The notes beneath the pieces were generated by a model. The model was not told the origin of the DNA, ran no database searches, and worked only from the letters and a program-made list of their open reading frames with translations. Shown here piece by piece: positions 49,031-57,612 of a DNA stretch of 64,000 nt. This DNA comes from Clostridia bacterium (GTDB lineage: Bacteria; Bacillota; Clostridia; Lachnospirales; Lachnospiraceae). Both the position numbers and the translations under genes were made by a program. Location: the NCBI GenBank assembly GCA_910576205.1, contig CAJTHL010000019.1, positions 23,378 to 87,377 of the forward strand, given 5' to 3'. How positions within the stretch are numbered: the stretch's first letter is position 1; each line of letters begins with the position of its first letter.

Positions 49031-51055
49031 TTAAATCTCCGGCGCATGGCTCTTTTTCGGTGCCGCCTGTGCCGGGGTAGTTTTTTCTGCCGGTTTCACC
49101 GCTGCAAGCTGCGCCATGACCGAAGGCCGGTCTGCCGTAAATACGGAAATCTGTTCATTCTCCGCCAGCGGCTGCGCCGGAAGGGGCAGTGTTTCATTCG
49201 AATGGGTAAGTATCTGCTCCCGTTTCAGGTCTGCCACGATCTCGTCAAATGCCGCATTGATGGCTCTGCGTTCCTCACCCTCCGGGAAGGCTTTCAGGAC
49301 TGACATTTCCCCTCCTTTGTCTGCCACGAAGGTAACGGCGCAGTCTGCGTGGCCCGCCAGATAATCCGATTGGTAAGGCAGCTTATCCTTGATGTAACAG
49401 GCAAAAGCCCTGGCGGTCATTTCCGTATTGCTGTCCCAATAGCCGCCGTCCTTTTCGCACTCCTTACCCATGCGCACGGAATTCCGGTAAAAATCGGTTT
49501 CCACCCGCCCGACCTGTGGCGCCTCCTGTGCCTGCATCCCGGACAGCATGTGCTCGAATATTTCCAGCCGTTCCCGTTCGCTTTTGGGGATCACCCGCCC
49601 GGTAACAGACTTCTTGAAAGCGCTGATCTGTTCGACGGAACCGGCCTCGCCGGACAGGAACGCCTCCCTAAGAACCGCGTAGGTCTCCATCTGTTCCTCA
49701 TTGCCATGCCGTTTCAGGGAACCAAGCACCGCCGAATCCAGCCAGCCTGCCGCATTTTTCCGGGTGCGTTCTGTCTGCGCTTCGGTGCGGGCCGCAGCCT
49801 GCTCCGGCGTCTCCGGCTTATATTTCATGGTATCAATCAGCTTCTGGAACGGCGCATAGAGGCGGGGCTGTTCCGAGAGCATCCCATTCGCGCCCATCTT
49901 CGTACCCAGGTAATCGTCAAGCCCGTGCCACCATTCATGGGCCAGGGAGCCGGCACCGTGCATCTTCGTAAGGTTGATGACCTTCCGCAGCGGTTCATAG
50001 TGGGCTGCTGCGTTCCCGCTGCCCCTGGCGCCGAAAGCGATGGCAAGCGTTCCCTGGTAGGCAATGTCCCTGTCGCTGACCTGCAGGGCTGACGCCAAAT
50101 CTTTGAGCGCTTCAAATCCCATGTTCAGGGAAGCCTGCCGGTCATTCTGGTTCATCCAGTTCCCGAATTCGCCGCCGCGGAACCCGAAGGCGTCAAGATA
50201 GTGCTGCCCGGTGATCTCCACGCCGTTTCTGTAATCCGGCCCATCCCGCCGCACATGGGAGAGCTGGGGAGGCACAAACCGCGTCTTTCCGCTTTTGCTG
50301 CGGCCCTTTGCCAGCTCCTGTACCCATTTCAGGGCGGCCTCCCGCGATTCAAAGTTTGTCTGCAAGATGGAATAGCCCTTCGTCACATAATAGGTGTCAG
50401 GTTTCCAGTCATTATTTTTGGAATAAGTATTCTTCCCGTCGTTGAAATGGATCGCATAGCCCTTCGGCACCTTCTGGTCTTTGGAAACGCCAAACTGTTC
50501 CTTCTGCGCTTTCTGTGTGAAGTTCCGCTCAAAATACCCGGCAGAGCGGACCATCAGGGCATTGGACAGCTTGTTTGTAATGGCCGGGTTTTCCCGGCCC
50601 TTTTCTGTCGCCTGGTAATGGGCGCCGCCGCCCCAGCCCTGCACCTGTTCCAGATATCCGTTTTCCACAAAGAAACGGTCATAGGCTTTCATGGCGTCCT
50701 CCACGGTGCGGACCTCCGAGACCACGCCCTGCAGCTCCCGTACCGTCCGGATATATTCTTTCTGCCTTGCAAGCCGTTTCTCCGGCGTGTCGTCCCTGCG
50801 GTAATACTGCGGGGAGGCATTTAACCCGTCCCGCGCTTTTTTGATGAAATAGACCACGCCAAGGGGAACCCCGTCCTCCAGCATGGCCCCATAGTCCGGT
50901 TTCTTCCAGATATTATCCTTTTTTACGAATTTCTCGGCCTCACGCTCATTCATGGCGTCCAGGTCATTCACATAGAGCCCCCGGTCCTTCCATAGATCTT
51001 TTTTTGCGCCGCCGATCTTTTCCCCAAAATCTTCATGCTGTATGTTATCAGCCAA
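49031..51055 (-). CDS. LPD1-domain protein with zincin motif
   Basis: A 674-residue polyvalent protein. The LPD1-type core near residues 270-390 contains VEITGQHYLDAFGFRGGEFG and SLAHEWWHGLDDYLG. HEWWH is an HExxH zinc-protease motif, and a possible third ligand lies in TEMTARAFACYI further on. The N-terminal 200 residues have repeated YSKNNDWKPDTYYVTKGYSI-type segments. The C-terminus carries DRPSVMAQLAAVKP. A protease sent with the DNA into the recipient is possible but not shown. Confidence 0.8.
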   Translation of the reverse strand: MADNIQHEDFGEKIGGAKKDLWKDRGLYVNDLDAMNEREAEKFVKKDNIWKKPDYGAMLEDGVPLGVVYFIKKARDGLNASPQYYRRDDTPEKRLARQKEYIRTVRELQGVVSEVRTVEDAMKAYDRFFVENGYLEQVQGWGGGAHYQATEKGRENPAITNKLSNALMVRSAGYFERNFTQKAQKEQFGVSKDQKVPKGYAIHFNDGKNTYSKNNDWKPDTYYVTKGYSILQTNFESREAALKWVQELAKGRSKSGKTRFVPPQLSHVRRDGPDYRNGVEITGQHYLDAFGFRGGEFGNWMNQNDRQASLNMGFEALKDLASALQVSDRDIAYQGTLAIAFGARGSGNAAAHYEPLRKVINLTKMHGAGSLAHEWWHGLDDYLGTKMGANGMLSEQPRLYAPFQKLIDTMKYKPETPEQAAARTEAQTERTRKNAAGWLDSAVLGSLKRHGNEEQMETYAVLREAFLSGEAGSVEQISAFKKSVTGRVIPKSERERLEIFEHMLSGMQAQEAPQVGRVETDFYRNSVRMGKECEKDGGYWDSNTEMTARAFACYIKDKLPYQSDYLAGHADCAVTFVADKGGEMSVLKAFPEGEERRAINAAFDEIVADLKREQILTHSNETLPLPAQPLAENEQISVFTADRPSVMAQLAAVKPAEKTTPAQAAPKKSHAPEI

Positions 51056-51080
51056 TCCGTATCACCTCCAGTATAAAAAA

Positions 51081-51983
51081 TCACCGCTCCGGGGAAGGGC
51101 GGCGTTCCTTTGATTTATCAGGCTGCGGGCTTATTCCCATGAGCCGGTCCGTCTCCCTGCGGACCAGCCGGTCAAGTGCGCCCAGGTCCTCCGGTGCAAC
51201 AGCAAACTCCCGGTAAAACTGATACCAGAGCCCCGTGACCGCCGAAACGGGTGCGACTATTTCCGGCCCTCCGGGAAAGAGGCGGTAGACCGGATCGCCG
51301 TCAAGGAGCATCTGCTTTGCTGTCCCCAGCGGTATGCGGTACATATCCATATCCGGGTTCTGCGCCGCTTCCATATACCCCGTATTCAGGCGTTCCTCCA
51401 AATCCTGGGGCATATAGGAAAATGCCTGCTCCTTCCATTGGCTGAACCGGTTAGAATAGCGGTACTGCCATTCCGTCACCTGCTCCGGCGCATAGAGGTA
51501 GCGCCAGGTTTTCAGGGCGTCCTTTTCGCACAGCTCCATTGCCTCCCATTTTTCAATATCTGCCTCCGCCTTCGTGCCGTCCCGGTATTCCATGCTGACG
51601 CCGTAAGGGTAGAGGGTATTCCTTTCTATGTCCTGCCGCAGCGTGTTAAGGCCCATCATCAGGACATCCCCGTACAGCCGTCCGTCCTCTTTGCGCTCCG
51701 TGTGGAACAGGAAGGCCCTTGCGCCGGGATATTCCGTCATGGCAGCTGTCCGGTAAAGCTCCGCCGAAGGGCAGTAGGCAAGCAGCGCGTCCGAAAGCCA
51801 CATGTGATTCTTCCCCATGACGGCAATGGAATCCGCCCCGGTATTCGTGGCAAGCGCGCGCAGGTTATATTCGCTGTCCCGCAGGAAATCCCCGGCCAGG
51901 ATATGGAGCTCATAGGCAAATACGCCTAAATCCGTATCGCGGACTAAGTGAATCTGCGGAAGTGGTTCCTGTTTCAAGTTCAT
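51081..51983 (-). CDS. Conserved ICE protein, unknown function
   Basis: About 300 residues. The core (HLVRDTDLGVFAYELHILAG through YGVSMEYRDG) resembles one-domain proteins recurrent in Tn1549-like ICEs; I cannot name it safely. The start is unsure: ATG 51983 is only two bases after GGGAGGAA, TTG 51977 has better spacing, and GTG 52010 overlaps the preceding stop (GTGA). The C-terminus ends in a basic tail RRPSPER. Confidence 0.7.
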   Translation of the reverse strand: MNLKQEPLPQIHLVRDTDLGVFAYELHILAGDFLRDSEYNLRALATNTGADSIAVMGKNHMWLSDALLAYCPSAELYRTAAMTEYPGARAFLFHTERKEDGRLYGDVLMMGLNTLRQDIERNTLYPYGVSMEYRDGTKAEADIEKWEAMELCEKDALKTWRYLYAPEQVTEWQYRYSNRFSQWKEQAFSYMPQDLEERLNTGYMEAAQNPDMDMYRIPLGTAKQMLLDGDPVYRLFPGGPEIVAPVSAVTGLWYQFYREFAVAPEDLGALDRLVRRETDRLMGISPQPDKSKERRPSPER

Positions 51984-52006
51984 TTCCTCCCTTCGTTCTG
52001 TTTTTA

Positions 52007-52816
52007 TCACCGGCTGCCCCTGTCATGGGACGCCTCCGGCCGGTCCTTTACCGGCGCTGCTTTCGCCGCCTGCTCCCGCATGGCCTCCAGGACGGACGGC
52101 CGGCGCTGTGCCCGCTGTTCCAGCCTTGCAAGGGCATTCAGGGAAAGCCCCACATTCTCGCCGATGGCAGACGCAAAAGCGCGCTCTATCCTGAAAGTCC
52201 CCTTGAAGGCATCTGCGACCCTGCCGTTTTCCTTCGCCTCCGCCTGTGCGGGTTTCCCCTGGATGGAGCGCCCCATGTTCTTCAGGTGCCGGCCTGCCTC
52301 ATGGAATTCCGTGCTGAACGCATCGATCTTGGAGACCGCACGGTCACTGGACTGCACGGTCCTTTCCGCCGCTGCCCGCACCGCCTCCAGCGCTGGCCCA
52401 AGGCGCAGGAACCGGGAGACGCCGTTCAGGGCCACGGCGCCGCGGTCGGCGAAATCCTTAAGGATATTCTTGCATCCTTCCACAACCTGCCCTTTCAGCT
52501 CCAGGATGCGCTGGCGCATGGCGTCCACATTCCCCTCCAGAGCCTTACAGTTCTTCTGCAGCAAGGCTTTCAGGGAGCGGTCCTGCACCTCCTGTATCTT
52601 CTGGCGCATCTCCCCCAGTTCCTCCAGTGCGGCATCAAGCCTCCGCTCCATGGACGCCACCTGGCCGGCCAGTTCTTCAAGCTCCCTGCCGCCCGCGGGG
52701 TCATTCCCCATCAGCAGGACGATCAGCGCCTTCACCTGCTTATTTTCGTCTGCTAGCACGTCCTGGGCTGCCTGCAGCGCAACTGGTTCCGCTGCCAGAA
52801 GTTCCATATCTGCCAT
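52007..52816 (-). CDS. Coiled-coil ICE protein (DUF6674-like)
   Basis: A 269-residue helical protein. The start (QDVLADENKQVKALIVLLMG then SMERRLDAALEELGEMRQKI) fits the DUF6674 family as I recall it. Most of the protein is predicted coiled coil. The C-terminus has RRPSVLEAMREQAAK, the motif shared by the accessory set. It abuts the HTH gene directly upstream. Confidence 0.65.
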   Translation of the reverse strand: MADMELLAAEPVALQAAQDVLADENKQVKALIVLLMGNDPAGGRELEELAGQVASMERRLDAALEELGEMRQKIQEVQDRSLKALLQKNCKALEGNVDAMRQRILELKGQVVEGCKNILKDFADRGAVALNGVSRFLRLGPALEAVRAAAERTVQSSDRAVSKIDAFSTEFHEAGRHLKNMGRSIQGKPAQAEAKENGRVADAFKGTFRIERAFASAIGENVGLSLNALARLEQRAQRRPSVLEAMREQAAKAAPVKDRPEASHDRGSR

Positions 52817-53098
52817 CTATGAATCCCTCCTGTCTGCGGAGGGCTCCCCGGCAATCTTACCGACAATCTCCGGCCCGGCCTCGTAAATCTGCATGAGCCG
52901 CTTGGCCGTTCCGCATGGCTGCGCGGCGCCGCTGGTCCAGAGCCGGACCGTGGAAGGGGCGACGTTCATCAGAAGCGCAAATCCTTTCTCGTTCATATCC
53001 AGCTTTTTCATCAGGGCCTTAACCATATCGGGGCCGTAGTCCGGGCACCGGGCAGCTTCGGCAATCATCTGTAAAGCCGTGTTCTCTGTGTTTGTCAT
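52817..53098 (-). CDS. Small helix-turn-helix protein
   Basis: A 93-residue protein. KLDMNEKGFALLMNVAPSTV followed by RLWTSGAAQPCGTAKRLMQI is an XRE/MqsA-antitoxin type HTH. No toxin gene is adjacent, so it is more likely a regulator of the ICE accessory operon. It precedes the DUF6674-like gene without a gap. Confidence 0.82.
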   Translation of the reverse strand: MTNTENTALQMIAEAARCPDYGPDMVKALMKKLDMNEKGFALLMNVAPSTVRLWTSGAAQPCGTAKRLMQIYEAGPEIVGKIAGEPSADRRDS

Positions 53099-53114
53099 TT
53101 CTGAAATCCTCCTG

Positions 53115-54098
53115 TCAAATTGAAATAGCCGCCTGTTTTTGGCGGCATTGCCGTTGTTGGTCTTTCATCTGCCCTATAACGTGGAGCAGCATTTCGTTGT
53201 AGTCCTTTCCTGTACGGGGCGGGTTGACGCCCACACGGATATGTCTGAACCGCTGATCTTCATGGAGCATTGCCTTGATCCTCCTGGCATTTTTAAGGCC
53301 GCCGAGGTCATTGTCCATGTAGAGGCTGACGCGCCGGATTTCCGGGTGTCGTTTCAGAAATGCGGTCAGCGCCACATGGGAAGTGCCGCCCAGGGACAGC
53401 CGGTAGCCGTCCCATTTCCAGCCTTCTAACTCCTGCAGCGTGGCATGGGAGAGGGCGTCAATGGGCGCCTCAAACACTGCAACATGCCGGCTGCCCGGAT
53501 TCCTGGGTGGATAGCAGAAGCTGTATTCCTTGTCGCTGCCGTAGACATCTTTCCTAAGGCTGCCGGCAATGCTCCGCATACAGGCAAACTTTGCTTTTCC
53601 GGCTTCATCCTTTCCCACAAACACACAGACCGGCTCGCCATGATGCCGCGCCTCATAGAACAGCCCGTCCCGGAAACACCGGCTGATCACATCCGGGCTG
53701 ATCCCGCGCCGTTGCAGATAAGAAACGGCAGAAGTGGCGCACCGTCTGGCCCAGGGGAGGGAAAATGCTTTCTTCTCCGGTTCCTTATGCACACGCCCTG
53801 CCGCTGCCGTGCTCCGATAGGCCGGCGTCTGCTGGATTTCCCCGCCGACCAGCGTATGGACCGCATCCACCAGCCCGTAGCCCCGTATCTGGATCAGGTA
53901 ATCCAGGGCGTTGATACTCCGGCCCCGGCTGTTCCAGTACCAGTACCTTTTCCCGGTCACATAGACCAGGCTGTCATGCTCCTTGTGGCGGTAATTCGGG
54001 CCGTCCCGTTTCAGCACCCCAGGCTCATGGAACTGCAGGTAGGCAAACAGGTCCGCCTCACGCGCCGCCCGAATCTGCTCCTTTGTTACGCCGGGCAT
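53115..54098 (-). CDS. DUF3991/TOPRIM primase-like protein
   Basis: A 327-residue protein. DUF3991 features are LQFHEPGVLKRDGPNYRHKE and the RYWYWNSRGRSINALDYLIQ segment. The C-terminal TOPRIM part has VFEAPIDALSH and VSLYMDNDLGGLKNARRIK with the DxD pair. Such proteins are relaxase-associated primase relatives of ICEs and may prime second-strand synthesis after transfer. It follows a terminator behind the DUF6017 gene. Confidence 0.86.
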   Translation of the reverse strand: MPGVTKEQIRAAREADLFAYLQFHEPGVLKRDGPNYRHKEHDSLVYVTGKRYWYWNSRGRSINALDYLIQIRGYGLVDAVHTLVGGEIQQTPAYRSTAAAGRVHKEPEKKAFSLPWARRCATSAVSYLQRRGISPDVISRCFRDGLFYEARHHGEPVCVFVGKDEAGKAKFACMRSIAGSLRKDVYGSDKEYSFCYPPRNPGSRHVAVFEAPIDALSHATLQELEGWKWDGYRLSLGGTSHVALTAFLKRHPEIRRVSLYMDNDLGGLKNARRIKAMLHEDQRFRHIRVGVNPPRTGKDYNEMLLHVIGQMKDQQRQCRQKQAAISI

Positions 54099-54148
54099 GA
54101 CACCGGCACAGGGATTCTTTTCATCGTGCCCCGCCTCCTTTCTGTGAT

Positions 54149-54171
54149 GAAAAAAGACGCCAGAAGGCGCC
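54149..54171 (-). terminator. Terminator at the end of the DUF6017 gene
   Basis: On the minus strand GGCGCC-TTCT-GGCGTC followed by TTTTTT. The stem begins inside the stop codon of the DUF6017 gene. Confidence 0.75.
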
Positions 54172-55043
54172 TAACAGCCGTACAGGTCATGGTTGACCTC
54201 GGCGCGGTAATAGCTGTCCATTGTTGCCGGGGCATTATAGAGCGCCGCCAGCAGGTATGCCTTGATGTTCCCGACTTTCGTGGTGTTCCTGTCAATGCAG
54301 TCAAAGACATACTCCAAGTGGCCGGAATTGATTTTCAGGAAGCGGCCCTTTACCACCTCCCTGGGAAAATCATCCCCGGCGATACGGATATATGGACGTT
54401 TGGATAAAACCACTTCAAGCATAAGCTCCACCGTCTCGTCTAAGCGTTCTTTCCCATACCGGGAAACCATACAGCCATACTCAATATTTTCTTTCAGGAT
54501 TTCACGGTAAGCGTCTGCCAGCTCTATCCGATCCATCCCATCCGAACGGCCTGCCGCCTCCGGCCCTGACGGATAGATTGATGGATGGGTCCTTGATATA
54601 TCCGTTTTTGATTTTTTAGTTTTTAATGGATTAGTATTTAATTGTGCGGGATTTCCCTGTCCAGGTTCCCCCTGTTCAGGTTTTGCCTGTCCTGGATTTA
54701 CCTGTCTTGGATTTTCCCGTTTAGGTGAATCCTCCTGTTTTTCAGCATTTACAGGCTTTTCATGGATCGTATACTCGATGTCTCCGAGCTGCCCGTTCTC
54801 ATAGCGGAGGCGCTGCCTGGTGAGGTACCCGTGCCGCTCCAGCTCTTTCAGGGCGGTAGTGATTGAATCCACGCCGTCCTTGCAGATATGGGCGAGCCCC
54901 TTTGTGGTATAGTCCCAATCTTCCGGCAGCGACAGCATGAGCGAGAGAAGCCCCTTTGCCTTTAAGGACAGTTCCGTATTGCGCAGGTGGTGGTTGCACA
55001 TGATCGTGAAGTCCTTAGTTTTTTCTACCCGGAATACAGCCAT
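54171..55043 (-). CDS. DUF6017 replication-initiator-like protein
   Basis: A 290-residue protein. The N-terminal winged helix (NHHLRNTELSLKAKGLLSLM then GLAHICKDGVDSITTALKEL) is of the RepA/DnaD type. A Gln/Pro/Asn-rich linker follows, and the C-terminal domain (LSKRPYIRIAGDDFPREVVK then VGNIKAYLLAALYNAP) fits DUF6017. In Tn1549-like ICEs it is the first gene of the replication segment and may start plasmid-like replication of the excised circle. ATG 55043 follows AAGGAGG. Confidence 0.86.
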   Translation of the reverse strand: MAVFRVEKTKDFTIMCNHHLRNTELSLKAKGLLSLMLSLPEDWDYTTKGLAHICKDGVDSITTALKELERHGYLTRQRLRYENGQLGDIEYTIHEKPVNAEKQEDSPKRENPRQVNPGQAKPEQGEPGQGNPAQLNTNPLKTKKSKTDISRTHPSIYPSGPEAAGRSDGMDRIELADAYREILKENIEYGCMVSRYGKERLDETVELMLEVVLSKRPYIRIAGDDFPREVVKGRFLKINSGHLEYVFDCIDRNTTKVGNIKAYLLAALYNAPATMDSYYRAEVNHDLYGC

Positions 55044-55072
55044 AACAAAAACCTCCTTCCTTTCCCTCCGGG

Positions 55073-55597
55073 CTACAAGGCGCGGTCCCTGCGGTCATAG
55101 TGCAGATGACCGCCCGGCGCAACCTTCGCATGGTTTTTCAATTTGACTTCGCCCCGTTCCTGGCTGTCTATGAATTTCTGGTAGCCGACATCCGTAAGGA
55201 ACAGGCGCATCTTATCTCCTTTATCCCCGACAGGGGCATTACCTGAAAGCACGTCAAAGACAATCATGTGCTTTACTTCCGGGTCGAAGCGTTCCAAGGC
55301 CATGATGTCATGCCCTTTCAATTTCTCCGCACCGGATTTCTGCCTGGCCTCCGCCAGTAGTTCCCCCATCGTCTTAGGGCCTGCCGGAATCCGGTAGTTT
55401 TTCCGAATATCCTGAATAAGAGCCAGGCAGTCTTTTTCCGGCATGGCATCCAGTTTCCGCACAAGCTCCGCCGCCGTTTTCCTCTTTACCGGGTCCGGTA
55501 TATAGGGGAGGGACATGCGCAGCTCATAAGTGACATCTGATTTCCCATAGCCTTCCGTCTGGAAGATCAGGCGCTTTTCCATTTCGTTCAGTTCCAT
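55073..55597 (-). CDS. Conserved ICE protein, unknown function
   Basis: A 174-residue soluble protein. The conserved end KNHAKVAPGGHLHYDRRDR and the middle MALERFDPEVKHMIVFDVLS are seen in related ICEs as far as I recall, without known function. ATG 55597 was chosen because GAAAGGAG lies just upstream. It lies between a terminator and the DUF6017 gene. Confidence 0.65.
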   Translation of the reverse strand: MELNEMEKRLIFQTEGYGKSDVTYELRMSLPYIPDPVKRKTAAELVRKLDAMPEKDCLALIQDIRKNYRIPAGPKTMGELLAEARQKSGAEKLKGHDIMALERFDPEVKHMIVFDVLSGNAPVGDKGDKMRLFLTDVGYQKFIDSQERGEVKLKNHAKVAPGGHLHYDRRDRAL

Positions 55598-55624
55598 GTG
55601 AATCTCCTTTCTCCTGAAAATGGG

Positions 55625-55669
55625 TACAAAAAAAGGACATCCACCTGAATAAAAGATGAAATGTCCTTT
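55625..55669 (-). terminator. Terminator after the Fic gene
   Basis: On the minus strand AAAGGACAT pairs with ATGTCC(TTT) around a 20-base loop, followed by TTTTTTT. It is the normal end of the Fic transcript. Confidence 0.8.
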
Positions 55670-55714
55670 GGCATGTACGCTATTCAATTTTATATACAAA
55701 GCAGTTTGCCGCTG

Positions 55715-56278
55715 TTATGCCGCTTTCTGCAAGTGTCTCTGTGTTACATTCCCATCCGGAAATGGATGGATCTTTACAAACTCTCCATGGGTCCATGCCG
55801 CCAGCTCGATCAGGTTCAGCTGCTGTCCCTTCCAGGACAGATCCGCATAGAAATTTTTTATCTGCCGGTACATCTCATTGGGGGACGGTGGGGTGTGCTG
55901 TGCGCCGGAAATATACACATCCACGTTCCGGTATACTCCGCCTACCATGATGTTCTGCATCAGCATGGCATGGATATCCTTAATGATCTTCTCGTCCAGC
56001 GCATATCCTTTGCCAATACAGTCTTTCACATAGTGGAATGCCTTCTCATGGTTTATCGGCTCGTAAAGTTCCCGCAGGCGTTTGCCGCCCACGCTGATCC
56101 GGTCCTCCAGCACCAGCTTTGTCTCCATCAGCGTCAGGGTGTTCCCCTCTATGGCCGTGGAATGATGGGTATATTCTATCTCGAACGCCCGCTCATAGCT
56201 GGCAATGGTCAGCTCCGGTATGAGATGCTTTCCTTCCTGATACGCATCCCGTTTCCGCACTAATTCCTGATAATCCAT
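55715..56278 (-). CDS. Fic-family protein truncated inside the catalytic motif
   Basis: A 187-residue Fic protein; full Fic proteins add AMP or other groups to targets. The inhibitory helix motif STAIEGN (Ser40, Glu44, Gly45) is intact. The catalytic motif starts correctly as HPFPDGN with His171 but then reads VTQRHLQKAA and stops, instead of the conserved GRxxR and following helices. Nucleotide binding should be lost. The break is probably a deletion joined to foreign DNA; it lies about 70 bp from the second conjugation module. Confidence 0.82.
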   Translation of the reverse strand: MDYQELVRKRDAYQEGKHLIPELTIASYERAFEIEYTHHSTAIEGNTLTLMETKLVLEDRISVGGKRLRELYEPINHEKAFHYVKDCIGKGYALDEKIIKDIHAMLMQNIMVGGVYRNVDVYISGAQHTPPSPNEMYRQIKNFYADLSWKGQQLNLIELAAWTHGEFVKIHPFPDGNVTQRHLQKAA

Positions 56279-56352
56279 AGGCTGTCCTCCCTTCTGTCCC
56301 TTCTTTCAGAGTATACCACACTTTTGCCAGGGTAGTAACCCACTATTTTTCC

Positions 56353-56943
56353 TTAATCGTCCGGGATGATCCACCGTTCCCCGTCAAAGTCCTCAAACTT
56401 CTCGCTGGTCACATTCTGCTCGTAATACACAGCCATGATCCGTTTGATATCCTCGCTCCCCGCCCGGCTGGCGGAAAAACCCTGCTCCTTTAAGGACTTT
56501 TCGATGCGGTCCAGGTAGGAGAACACCTCCGTCCCCTTCTCATTGTGGAGCCGGATGATGATCAGGAATTCCCTGGCCGTGGCCATCTGCACCTGGATCC
56601 GGTCCAGGAAATTCTGGTCACGCTCCAGGAGCCTGCGGACCACCGGGTTCCTCTCCTCCTCTGCCCGCTTCCGCAAAAAACTTTTGTTCTCCTCGAAGTT
56701 CTCCCTGCTGTTTAAGCACAGCATCTCGATCTCCGCCACGCCTTTCAGCACATTCATCAGCGCATACACCCTGGCCCCCACGCTGGAATCGGACAGCACC
56801 GACAGATTGGCGGGCCGGATCATGAAATACACCAGGTCATCTCCATCGTAAGTCTCCAGGCTGTAGTCGCTGACCGCCTTCGTGTTGATGAGCTGGCGGG
56901 TGGAGAGCTTCTGCTCCCTCTCCCTTTTTTCTTTTCTGCTCAT
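56353..56943 (-). CDS. TrsD-like conjugation protein (second module)
   Basis: A 196-residue soluble protein. It starts SRKEKREREQKLSTRQLINT and has DLVYFMIRPANLSVLSDSSV and a long charged helix. By size, position after a TrsC/PrgI-like protein and general pattern it looks like the TrsD-type protein that normally precedes VirB4 (TrsE); this is inference. VirB4 itself is missing here. Its ATG overlaps the stop of the upstream gene (ATGA). Confidence 0.6.
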   Translation of the reverse strand: MSRKEKREREQKLSTRQLINTKAVSDYSLETYDGDDLVYFMIRPANLSVLSDSSVGARVYALMNVLKGVAEIEMLCLNSRENFEENKSFLRKRAEEERNPVVRRLLERDQNFLDRIQVQMATAREFLIIIRLHNEKGTEVFSYLDRIEKSLKEQGFSASRAGSEDIKRIMAVYYEQNVTSEKFEDFDGERWIIPDD

Positions 56944-57200
56944 TGGTGAAACCTCCATTCAAAAAATTGCTGCCGGAAAAAGAACGCGCTGGCATAGCAG
57001 AGGAAATCCAGGATGCTGGTATCCTCAAAGCGGATCGTCAGAAACGCATACACAACAGTCAGGATCGCCGGGATGACGATCCCCGTCTGAGTAATGACAA
57101 GGACAGAAAGAAGGACACCCACGCCTACAATGGTAAGATCCTTAAGCTGCCACAGCCACATGGTTGCCTTCGCCTTCAGGTGGTCCGGATAAATATACAT
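56940..57200 (-). CDS. TrsC/PrgI-like membrane protein (second module)
   Basis: An 86-residue protein with two membrane helices (LTIVGVGVLLSVLVIT and IPAILTVVYAFLTIRF) and the end SILDFLCYASAFFFRQQFFE. The layout is that of PrgI/TrsC, the small partner of VirB4. It differs clearly from the PrgI at 41089-41523, so it belongs to another system. The stop overlaps the TrsD-like ATG. Confidence 0.78.
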   Translation of the reverse strand: MYIYPDHLKAKATMWLWQLKDLTIVGVGVLLSVLVITQTGIVIPAILTVVYAFLTIRFEDTSILDFLCYASAFFFRQQFFEWRFHQ

Positions 57201-57216
57201 CGTTCACTCCCCTTTC

Positions 57217-57612
57217 TTAACATAACGTCATCGCCTCCATCCCTGCAGGTTCCTCCCGGCGCTGTCCCTCTGTCTGCTTCTGGAAGGAACAGATATCCGA
57301 AGACGGCACTTTCCGTATGGGTATCCCCAGCCTTTGGGCCTCTGCCTCCTCTGCTTTCATCCCGGCAGACATCCGTTCCCCGCACAGCCAGATCGCCTCA
57401 CAGGCAGCCAGGACCCTCCGGCCCATCTTAAGTCCGGCCTCCCGTTCCTTTGGCACCCGGTCATCCAGAAACCGGGGATACATCAGGTGGACCGCCACCG
57501 GTGTACACCCCTGTGCCGCCGCATACCGGCAGGCCGCTTTCGCAAACGTCACATTCCCTTCCACATCCCCGGCATAGGGGGACGCGATATATACCAATTT
57601 ACCCTCTGTCAT
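57217..57612 (-). CDS. DUF4406-like nucleoside 2-deoxyribosyltransferase-fold protein
   Basis: A 131-residue protein. KLVYIASPYAGDVEGNVTFA and FLDDRVPKEREAGLKMGRRV fit the DUF4406/deoxyribosyltransferase-like fold often found in phages and ICEs. The last 35 residues are an unrelated basic tail. The stop of the VirB6-like gene overlaps its start. A role in nucleotide salvage is possible but unproven. Confidence 0.7.
   Translation of the reverse strand: MTEGKLVYIASPYAGDVEGNVTFAKAACRYAAAQGCTPVAVHLMYPRFLDDRVPKEREAGLKMGRRVLAACEAIWLCGERMSAGMKAEEAEAQRLGIPIRKVPSSDICSFQKQTEGQRREEPAGMEAMTLC

Noticed and set aside
52817..53098. Small HTH protein as antitoxin of a toxin-antitoxin pair
   Set aside because: Neither neighbour (coiled-coil protein, TOPRIM protein) looks like a toxin; it is more likely a regulator.
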